DNA of 19,181 nucleotides from assembly GCA_030040495.1 (NCBI GenBank), contig JASHTP010000015.1, positions 1 to 19,181 on the forward strand, given 5' to 3'. The translations under genes and the position numbers were made by a program. The DNA comes from Alphaproteobacteria bacterium. Lineage in GTDB: Bacteria > Pseudomonadota > Alphaproteobacteria > ATCC43930 > CGMCC-115725. Below, piece after piece: positions 6,824 through 15,132 of this stretch. Numbering within the stretch: position 1 is the first letter of the stretch; every line of letters starts with the position of its first letter. The notes beneath the pieces are model-generated. The model saw only the letters and a program-made list of their open reading frames with translations, did not search any database and was not told the DNA's origin.

Positions 6824-6839
6824 CCGGCGGGTCCGCCGG
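6824..6839 (-). terminator. hairpin immediately after phaC
   Basis: CCGGCGG-GT-CCGCCGG is a perfect inverted repeat abutting the phaC stop codon. In RNA it would form about 6 bp with a 4-nt loop. There is no following T run on the minus strand, so it may be an RNA-stabilising or weak terminating hairpin for the phaC end of the transcript. Confidence 0.3.
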
Positions 6840-8657
6840 TCAGGGTTCGATGACGTAGGTGCCCGGCGCGTCGCCCAGGATCGAATAGCCCTTGTCGGGC
6901 GCGCCCAGCGTCGGCCGGGGTCCGGCTTTGCCGGATCGCTCGGCGAGCCAGGAAATCCAGGCCGGCCACCAGGACCCGTCATGTCTCTCCGCCGCTGCCA
7001 TCCAGCTTTCCGGATCGGGATGGCGGCCATGCTCGGGGCGCTCGGCGATGCGAAAAGCGCGCGCCGGCAATGTCCGCCGGCGCTCGGCCAGGCCCAGGAT
7101 GCCGACATTGTGGCCGCCGGTGGTGAGCACGAAGGTGACGTCGGTGTCGGTGAGCAGCTGGATCTTGAAGACCGAACGCCAGGGCGCGACATGGTCGGTC
7201 TCGGTGCCTACGGCAAAGATCGGCACGCGGATGTCGGAAAGCGCCACCGGCCGCCCCTCGACCATGTAACGCCCTTCGGCCAGATCGTTGCGCAGGAACA
7301 TGTGGCGAAGATAGTCCGAGTGCATGCGATAGGGCATGCGCGTGGCGTCGGCGTTCCACGCCATGAGATCGGTCAGCGGCCGGCGCAGCCCGAGCAGGTA
7401 GTTTCGCACGGCCTGAGACCAGATCAGATCGTTGGAGCGCAGCAACTGGAAGGCGCCCGCCATCTGCCGGGCGTCGAGGTAGCCCTGCTCCGACATCACG
7501 TCTTCGAGAAAAGCGATCTGGCTCCGGTTGATGAAGAGCATGAGCTCGCCCGCCTCGCTGAAATCCGTCTGGGCGGCAAGGAGCGTCATGCTGGCGAGCC
7601 GATGGTCGCCGTCGCGCGCCATCTGCGCCGCGGCGATCGCCAGCAGCGTGCCGCCGAGACAGTAGCCGGCGGCATGCACCTTGGCCCCGCCGCAGATCGA
7701 CCCGACGGCGTCGAGCGCCGCCTCGATGCCGAGTCGCCGGTAGTCCTCCATCCCGAGATCCCGCTCCCCGGTGCCGGGATTTCGCCACGAGATCATGAAG
7801 ACGGTGAACCCGCTGGCCACGAGATGGCGCACCAGAGAGTTCTCCGGCGAGAGATCGAGCACGTAGTACTTCATGATCCAGGCGGGGACGATGAGCACCG
7901 GCTCCGGCCGCACCGTGTCGGTCGCCGGCTTGTACTGCAGCAGCTCGATCAGCTCGTTGCGGTAGACGACCTTTCCCGGCGTGACCGCGACCTCGCGGCC
8001 GGGGACGAAACCTTCGGCGCCGACCGGCCCGCGGCCCGTCAGCATGCGCTGCGAATCCTCGACGAAGTTGAGGAAGCCGCGCACCAGGTTTTGCCCGTGT
8101 TCCGCCGCGGTCGCCCGCAGCACGGTCGGATGGGTGAAAGGCGAGTTTGCCGGCGAGAAGAGGTCGAGGAGCTGACGGGTCGCGAACTCGACGATGCGCT
8201 CGTTCGCCGAGGCGACCCCGCGAACGCCGGTGGTCGCCTCGTGCCACCATTTCTGCCAGAGCAGGAAGGCTTGGGACGCCACGTCGAAAGGCGGCTGGCG
8301 CCAGTCGGCATCGCTGAATCGGCGGTCATGGGGCGGCGGTTCGACGCAGGGCTCGGCATCGATGCCAAAAGCGCGCCGCTGCGCATAGGTCGCGAGCCGC
8401 GCCCCGTCGCGGGCCGCCTGCTCGGCGAGCGCGAGCTGCTTTTCGGGCGAGTTGGCGAGGTGAGCCGCCCAGTCGGAGAACGCGGCCCAGAGCGCCGCCG
8501 GCGAGACCGAGAGCGTGAAGTGCGCCTGCCAGGCGTGCATGAGCGCGTCGAGCGTCGGCGCCTGCGCCGGCGGGGTCGCGACGGATGGCGGCGTCGGCAG
8601 CGGCGCCGGTGGTTGCGGCGCGGCGGCAATGGGCGCGAGGGCCCTGGTGGTGGGCAT
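6840..8657 (-). CDS. phaC: poly(3-hydroxyalkanoate) synthase, class I-like (605 aa)
   Basis: PhaC polymerises hydroxyacyl-CoA monomers into storage polyester at the granule surface. The lipase-like box is GYCLGG with nucleophile Cys333; Asp488 (GTETDHVAPW) and His516 (TTGGHNVG) complete the catalytic triad in the order of class I synthases. The PhaC_N region is visible from about residue 115 (DWRQPPFDVASQAFLLWQKW), and IVPAWIMKYYVLDLSPENSL (256-275) is strongly conserved. Length about 600 fits class I. The first about 35 residues are Ala/Pro-rich and probably disordered. The start is ATG at 8657, with AGGAAGAAG just upstream; the longer open frame to 8909 only overlaps the cyclase gene in another frame. 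It lies 29 nt downstream of the diguanylate cyclase and may be co-transcribed. No phaA, phaB, phaR or phasin gene is in the window. Confidence 0.93.
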   Translation of the reverse strand: MPTTRALAPIAAAPQPPAPLPTPPSVATPPAQAPTLDALMHAWQAHFTLSVSPAALWAAFSDWAAHLANSPEKQLALAEQAARDGARLATYAQRRAFGIDAEPCVEPPPHDRRFSDADWRQPPFDVASQAFLLWQKWWHEATTGVRGVASANERIVEFATRQLLDLFSPANSPFTHPTVLRATAAEHGQNLVRGFLNFVEDSQRMLTGRGPVGAEGFVPGREVAVTPGKVVYRNELIELLQYKPATDTVRPEPVLIVPAWIMKYYVLDLSPENSLVRHLVASGFTVFMISWRNPGTGERDLGMEDYRRLGIEAALDAVGSICGGAKVHAAGYCLGGTLLAIAAAQMARDGDHRLASMTLLAAQTDFSEAGELMLFINRSQIAFLEDVMSEQGYLDARQMAGAFQLLRSNDLIWSQAVRNYLLGLRRPLTDLMAWNADATRMPYRMHSDYLRHMFLRNDLAEGRYMVEGRPVALSDIRVPIFAVGTETDHVAPWRSVFKIQLLTDTDVTFVLTTGGHNVGILGLAERRRTLPARAFRIAERPEHGRHPDPESWMAAAERHDGSWWPAWISWLAERSGKAGPRPTLGAPDKGYSILGDAPGTYVIEP

Positions 8658-8686
8658 GAGCGCCGCTTCTTCCTGTCCAGGCGCGG

Positions 8687-10174
8687 TCACGACGGCACCG
8701 GCGCCATCTTCCGCCTGGGACGGGCCGAGGATATCTCGATGCGGTCCCGACCGGCGTTCTTGGCCGCATAGAGAGCCTCGTCGGCGGCTCTGAGCAATTC
8801 CTCCGGCGATGTGCCATGCACCGGGTATTGGGCGACCCCGGCCGAGACGGTGATGCCCGGCAGCGTCCGACCTCGGAAGACGCACTGTATGCGCTTGATC
8901 TCCAGGCAAATGCGCGCGACGGACGGCAAGGCGGCCGCGAGATCCGCGTCGAGCAGGATCAGGACGAACTCTTCTCCGCCGTAGCGGCAGGCGATGTCGC
9001 TGGTGCGCACGGTGTCGCGCAGCGCCTTCCCCAGCTGCTTCAGCACCTCGTCGCCGGCCGCATGGCCGTAGGTGTCGTTGAAGATCTTGAAATGATCGAT
9101 GTCGAGCATCGCCAGGGAAAGCGGCATCTTGCGGCGTCGGGATCCGTGCAGCTCCCGCGTCAAGGTCTCGTCGAGGTACTGGCGGTTGAAGAGTCCGGTC
9201 AACGGGTCGCGAACCGCCTGCGCGCGCAGGACCTCGACCATCCGCGCCTGCACTTCGGCGAGCTCTTCCTCATGACGCTTGCGTTCGGTGATGTCGGTGC
9301 AGACGCCGACCCATTCGCGGATCGTGCCGTCCTCCGCCCCGACCGGCACGCCGCGGACGGAAAAATGCCGATACTCCCCGTCATGCCGGCGCAGCCGATA
9401 CTCGGTTTCGAAGAGGGTGCGCGCGGCCACCGCGGCCGACCAGGCGGCGGCGACGCGGTCGCGGTCGTCCGGGTGAAGCGCCGCGATCCAGCCGGCGCCC
9501 TTGATCTCGTCGCGCGACTGTCCGGTGAAGGCCGTCCAGGCCGGCACATCGTCGATCACCTCGCCCTTGGCGTCCGTCGTCCAGACGATCTGCGACAGGG
9601 CGACCACCAGCGAGCGATAGCGCTCCTCGCTCCGCCGCAGCGCTTCCTCCGCCTGCTTCTGGGCGCGCGCCGTTTGCGCCTCCGTCAACGCCCTGTGCAC
9701 GGCGGTCGGCAGGCGCGACATCCCCTCCTTCAGGACGTAGTCGTTGGCGCCGGCCTTGACGAGCTCGACTGCGGCCTCGTCTCCCAGCATGCCGGTGACC
9801 AGGATCACGGGGAGGTCCGGCGATTTCCGTCGCGCCTGCCTGATCGCGGCGAAGCCGTCGAAATCCGGCAGCTTGCAATCCGACAGCACGATATCGGGGT
9901 CGAACTCGTCGAGCGCGCGGATGAAGGCTTCCTGCGCGCCGACCCGCCTGGCGACGAAGCCGAGCCCGGCCCGGCGCAAGGTCTGCTCGATCAGCTCGGC
10001 ATCGCTCGGCACGTTCTCGACGATCAGGATCTTCAGGCCCGCCGCCGTCTCCGGAGAGGGATGATCGGGGGCTCGCGTGCCGACGTCGGCATCGCTCGAG
10101 CGGGCCGGCGACGGCGCTTCCTCGCCATCGTCCTTGCCGTGGCCGGAGCCCGATACCGATGTCGAGCCGGACAT
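8687..10174 (-). CDS. diguanylate cyclase with REC and PAS domains (495 aa)
   Basis: This predicted cytoplasmic enzyme makes c-di-GMP from two GTP. Domains in order are: a polar, probably disordered N-terminus (1-46); a receiver domain (about 47-165) with phospho-acceptor Asp99 (VLSDCKLPDFDG), Thr127 and Lys149; a PAS domain with PAC tail (about 182-300, ending CTDITERKR); a short coiled linker; and GGDEF (about 318-485). The active-site loop is GGEEF (399-403), and RTSD (390-393) five residues before it is an intact inhibitory I-site, so product feedback is expected. In the receiver acidic pocket the usual Glu-Asp pair reads Glu53-Asn54, which may weaken Mg2+ binding. The ATG at 10174 is only 7 nt after the kdpC stop, arguing for co-transcription with kdp. 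No cognate kinase is adjacent. Confidence 0.93.
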   Translation of the reverse strand: MSGSTSVSGSGHGKDDGEEAPSPARSSDADVGTRAPDHPSPETAAGLKILIVENVPSDAELIEQTLRRAGLGFVARRVGAQEAFIRALDEFDPDIVLSDCKLPDFDGFAAIRQARRKSPDLPVILVTGMLGDEAAVELVKAGANDYVLKEGMSRLPTAVHRALTEAQTARAQKQAEEALRRSEERYRSLVVALSQIVWTTDAKGEVIDDVPAWTAFTGQSRDEIKGAGWIAALHPDDRDRVAAAWSAAVAARTLFETEYRLRRHDGEYRHFSVRGVPVGAEDGTIREWVGVCTDITERKRHEEELAEVQARMVEVLRAQAVRDPLTGLFNRQYLDETLTRELHGSRRRKMPLSLAMLDIDHFKIFNDTYGHAAGDEVLKQLGKALRDTVRTSDIACRYGGEEFVLILLDADLAAALPSVARICLEIKRIQCVFRGRTLPGITVSAGVAQYPVHGTSPEELLRAADEALYAAKNAGRDRIEISSARPRRKMAPVPS

Positions 10175-10181
10175 GGCGGCG

Positions 10182-10802
10182 CTACCGCTTTGGATAGGCG
10201 CGTTGCAGCGCCAGGTTCAGGGCCAGGACATTGACGCGCGGCTCGCCGAAGATGCCGAGGCTGCGGCCGGTGACGTGCTGCTGCACCAGCGCTTCGATTT
10301 GCGCCGGCGGCACGCCGCGCGCCTTCGCCACCCGCGCCGCCTGCAGCGCCGCGTTGGCCGGGCTGATGTCGGGATCGAGGCCCGAGGCCGACGCGGTCAG
10401 CATGTCGGCCGGCAGCTTTGCGCCCGCGAGCTCCGGCTGCGTCTCCTCCAGCGCCTTGCGGGCCGCGGCGAGGCGCTCGGCCAGGTCTTTGCTGGTCGGG
10501 CCCAGGTTCGACGCGTTGGAGCTTGCTGCGTTGTAAGGCGCCGGCACGGTCTTGGTCGGATCGCTGGGATCGGTGTCGGTGGTCGCCGAGGGCCGGCCGT
10601 GGAACCATTCGGGACCGTTCCAGGCCTGCCCGATCAGCTGCGAGCCGATGACGGCTCCGTCCCGGTTCCGCTCCAGGCTGCCATTCGCCTGGAACGGCAT
10701 CAGCCATTGGCCCAGTCCGGTCAGCACCAGCGGATAGGCCAGGCCGCACAGCACCCAGGTGACCAGCGAGGCACGCACCGCACCCATCATGATGTCGCGC
10801 AT
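10182..10802 (-). CDS. kdpC: potassium-transporting ATPase subunit C
   Basis: KdpC is the single-span accessory subunit of the KdpFABC high-affinity K+ pump; it contacts KdpA and raises the complex's ATP affinity. The sequence has one N-terminal membrane helix (about residues 10-32, including the conserved GLAYPLVLTG), then GSQLIGQAW and the motif WFHGRPSAT, then SNLGPTSKDL, ASGLDPDISPANA and the C-terminal GRSLGIFGEPRVNVLALN. All are hallmarks of the family, and 206 residues is a usual length. Start ATG at 10802 has a strong GAGGAG six bases upstream, overlapping the end of kdpB; the gap between kdpB stop and kdpC start is 11 nt. Confidence 0.98.
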   Translation of the reverse strand: MRDIMMGAVRASLVTWVLCGLAYPLVLTGLGQWLMPFQANGSLERNRDGAVIGSQLIGQAWNGPEWFHGRPSATTDTDPSDPTKTVPAPYNAASSNASNLGPTSKDLAERLAAARKALEETQPELAGAKLPADMLTASASGLDPDISPANAALQAARVAKARGVPPAQIEALVQQHVTGRSLGIFGEPRVNVLALNLALQRAYPKR

Positions 10803-10813
10803 GTCGCGCTCCT

Positions 10814-12940
<2,127 letters not shown>

Positions 12941-12979
12941 GTCGAGCTTCTCTGGGACGGAGTGCGGCGGCCCTGTGCG

Positions 12980-14710
12980 TCAGAAGAGGAAACCGCCCTT
13001 CATGGCGTAGAACTCGGCGATCGGTCCGAGCACGAGAGCGGGAAAGAACGTCAGCGCTCCGACCACCAGGATGGTCCCCAGCCAGAAGGTTCCGAACTTC
13101 ACCGTGTCCGTGCGCAGCGTGCCCACGGTGAGCGGCAGGGTGGGCTTGGCCGCCACCGATCCGGCCACCGCCATCATGAAGATGATCGGCGGATAGCGGC
13201 CGAGCAGGATGACGACGGCGGTCGCCAGATTGTACCAGGGCGTGTTGCCGTTCAGCCCGGCGAAGGCGGAGCCGTTGTTGGCCGCCGAGCTGCTGAAGGC
13301 GTAGAGCACTTCGGAATAGCCGTGCATGGCGGCATTGTTCAGGGAGGAGACGCCGTAAGGCGCGATCATCGACCAGGAGGAGGGCGCCAGGATGACGAGC
13401 GGATGGATCAGGAGCGCGAGCGAGACCAGGACGATCTCGGGCTTCTCGATCTTCTTGCCCAGGAACTCGGGCGTCCGTCCGACCATCAGGCCGGCGACGA
13501 AGACGGCGATGATGCCGAAGACCAGCGCGGCGAGGAATCCCACGCCCTTTCCGCCGAACACGCATTGCAGCATCATGCCGACGAAAAGTCCCATGCCGGC
13601 GAGCGGCGTGAAGCTGTCATGCATGGAGTTCACGCTGCCGGTCGTGAAGCCGGTGGTGACGTCGGCGAACAAGCCGCTCTGGGCGATGCCGAAACGCACC
13701 TCCTTGCCCTCCATGTTGCCGCCGGGCTGGGTGGGGCTGGCCGCCGTCTCGATGCCCGCCTTCGCCAGCAGCGGCGTGCCGGCCTGTTCCGACACGATGA
13801 CGACCGGCAGGAACAGGAGCAGGAGCGCGACCATGACGCCGTAGAGAACCCAGCCTTGGCGGCGGTTGCCGATCATCTCGCCGAAGCACAGGACGATCGC
13901 GCTCGGCAGCGCGATCATCAGCAGCGTCTGCACCAGATTGGTGATCGGGGTCGGGTTCTCGAAGGGATGGGCGGCGTTGGCGTTGAAGAAGCCGCCGCCA
14001 TTCGTGCCGAGATGCTTGATGGTCTCGAGCGAGGCCACCGGCCCCAGCGCGATCGTCTGGTCCGCTCCCTGCACCGTGTGCGCCGCGACGCCGGCGGCGA
14101 GGGTCTGCGGCTCGCCTTGCTGCATGATGAGCAAGGCGAGCACGAAGGAGGCGGGCATCAGCACGCGCGTGGTGAAGCGGATCAGATCCCGGTAGAAATT
14201 GCCCAGATTGGCGCCGCCGTCCTTGACCGTCAGGGCGCGGATGAACGCCATGGCGACGACGAACCCGGTCGTCGCGGAGGTGAACATCGGAAAGGTGATG
14301 GCCGCCATCTGGCTGAAGATGGACAGCGTGGTCTCGCCGCCATAATCCTGCCAGTCGGTGTTGGTGATGAAGCTCACCGCCGTGTTGAAGGCGAGCATCG
14401 GCTCCATGCCGGCGAAGCGCTGCGGATTGAGCGGCAGATGGTCCTGGAACACCAGGATCAGGAAGATGATGAGGGCCATGACCAGGTTCGTTGCCAGCAT
14501 GTGCAACGTGTAGGCCTTCCAGTCCATCGCCTGGCTGCAGAGCCGCCGTCCGATCAGCCGGTAGATCAAATTGTCGATCGGATCGAACAGGCGATCCGGC
14601 AGGGTCTTCTGGTCGGTCACCACCCGGGCCAGATAGCGGCCCGCCGGGATGCTGATCAGAAACCCGATCAGCAGCGTCAAGCCGATCTGCAGCCAGCTTT
14701 GGAGCGTCAT
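12980..14710 (-). CDS. kdpA: potassium-transporting ATPase subunit A (K+ channel-like subunit)
   Basis: KdpA is the K+-selecting, channel-like subunit of KdpFABC, related to the SKT superfamily. The four selectivity-filter repeats are recognisable: SFITNTDWQ (113-121), GTNGGGFFNAN (235-245), TTGSVNSMHD (356-365) and ANNGSAFAGL (477-486). About ten hydrophobic membrane segments span the 576 residues, with normal family length. Conserved endings include GTLRTDTVKFG and LGPIAEFYAM. Start ATG at 14710 has GGGGA upstream. It follows kdpF by 19 nt. Nothing in the sequence suggests loss of function. Confidence 0.99.
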   Translation of the reverse strand: MTLQSWLQIGLTLLIGFLISIPAGRYLARVVTDQKTLPDRLFDPIDNLIYRLIGRRLCSQAMDWKAYTLHMLATNLVMALIIFLILVFQDHLPLNPQRFAGMEPMLAFNTAVSFITNTDWQDYGGETTLSIFSQMAAITFPMFTSATTGFVVAMAFIRALTVKDGGANLGNFYRDLIRFTTRVLMPASFVLALLIMQQGEPQTLAAGVAAHTVQGADQTIALGPVASLETIKHLGTNGGGFFNANAAHPFENPTPITNLVQTLLMIALPSAIVLCFGEMIGNRRQGWVLYGVMVALLLLFLPVVIVSEQAGTPLLAKAGIETAASPTQPGGNMEGKEVRFGIAQSGLFADVTTGFTTGSVNSMHDSFTPLAGMGLFVGMMLQCVFGGKGVGFLAALVFGIIAVFVAGLMVGRTPEFLGKKIEKPEIVLVSLALLIHPLVILAPSSWSMIAPYGVSSLNNAAMHGYSEVLYAFSSSAANNGSAFAGLNGNTPWYNLATAVVILLGRYPPIIFMMAVAGSVAAKPTLPLTVGTLRTDTVKFGTFWLGTILVVGALTFFPALVLGPIAEFYAMKGGFLF

Positions 14711-14729
14711 CGCCGTTTCCCCGCGGTGA

Positions 14730-14813
14730 TCAGAATCGCTCGGGATGGATCACTGCGTAGAAGAGATAGATCACCAGAGCGATCAGCAGCGTCAGAAGCA
14801 GGTAGATCGCCAT
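14730..14813 (-). CDS. kdpF: KdpF, small stabilising subunit of the Kdp pump (27 aa)
   Basis: This 27-codon frame directly precedes kdpA. It begins MAIYLLLTLLIALVIYLF and ends YAVIHPERF. It is a single membrane span followed by the short tail (Y-x-x-x-x-P/A-E-x-F) typical of KdpF, which sits at the KdpA-KdpB interface and stabilises the complex. GGAG lies about 9 nt upstream of the ATG at 14813. It is 19 nt from kdpA, the canonical operon position. Confidence 0.92.
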   Translation of the reverse strand: MAIYLLLTLLIALVIYLFYAVIHPERF

Positions 14814-14869
14814 GTCGTGCGCTCCAATCCCCGAGCTTCGCAAACGGCGTCATCCGCTCCGCCATGCCT

Positions 14870-14968
14870 TCACCGCGGCGCAATGACGCTTTCCGAAAAC
14901 AGCACCAGGCCCGCGAACAGGGCGAAGAAGCCGATCAACAAGGCAAGCATCAGAAGAATGAGCGGCAT
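14870..14968 (-). CDS. undescribed 32-residue single-span membrane peptide ahead of kdpF
   Basis: I do not recognise this as a named family. The frame starts at ATG 14968 (MPLILLMLALLIGFFALFAG) and ends LVLFSESVIAPR. It is almost entirely one hydrophobic helix with a short polar tail (SES...APR). A strong GAGGGG ribosome binding site precedes the ATG. It lies 56 nt upstream of kdpF on the same strand and would be the first cistron of the kdp transcript. Size, topology and place resemble KdpF, suggesting a second small subunit, a regulator of the pump, or a leader peptide; these are inferences. The good ribosome binding site and clean hydrophobic composition argue for a real gene. Confidence 0.6.
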   Translation of the reverse strand: MPLILLMLALLIGFFALFAGLVLFSESVIAPR

Positions 14969-15025
14969 CACCCACCCCTCGGTTCCTTTATGAAAAACTT
15001 ACATTCCGCAATCACGCCAAGATGA

Positions 15026-15093
15026 ATTAACGTCGTTCGCGGCGCGATCTGCTTTGATCTACATCAAATGCACGCGGCGAAAATTCGTCTAAT
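15026..15093. promoter_or_regulatory. divergent kdp/sensor promoter region with a perfect FNR/FixK-type box
   Basis: TTGAT-CTAC-ATCAA at 15054-15067 (extended by T and A on either side) is a perfect FNR/FixK-type palindrome. Rightward, a -10-like TCTAAT lies at 15088-15093, 27.5 nt from the box centre and 40 nt before the sensor's GTG. Leftward, a weaker GTTAAT (minus strand, 15031-15026) begins 29.5 nt from the centre, the spacing expected for a class II FNR promoter; it would drive the kdp side. The box could therefore act in one or both directions. No KdpE-like T-rich site is obvious in the region (14969-15132). Confidence 0.6.
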
Positions 15094-15112
15094 GGATAGG
15101 GTGCAACGTGCT

Positions 15113-15126
15113 GACCTCGCGAGGTC
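15113..15126. repeat. 14-bp perfect palindrome covering the sensor gene's ribosome binding site
   Basis: GACCTCG-CGAGGTC is a perfect palindrome whose right arm contains the GAGG (15121-15124) that serves the GTG start at 15133. As DNA it could be an operator just downstream of the predicted transcription start; as RNA a hairpin could partly hide the ribosome binding site. Confidence 0.4.
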
Positions 15127-15132
15127 TCGGCC

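Noticed and set aside
8658..8909. N-terminal extension of phaC
   Set aside because: The sequence is an out-of-frame reading of the cyclase 3' end; the ATG at 8657 has a proper ribosome binding site and gives normal class I length.
15004..15020. Sigma-54-like TGG...GC element upstream of the kdp operon (minus strand)
   Set aside because: The GG and GC dinucleotides are only 7 nt apart, whereas sigma-54 promoters require 10.
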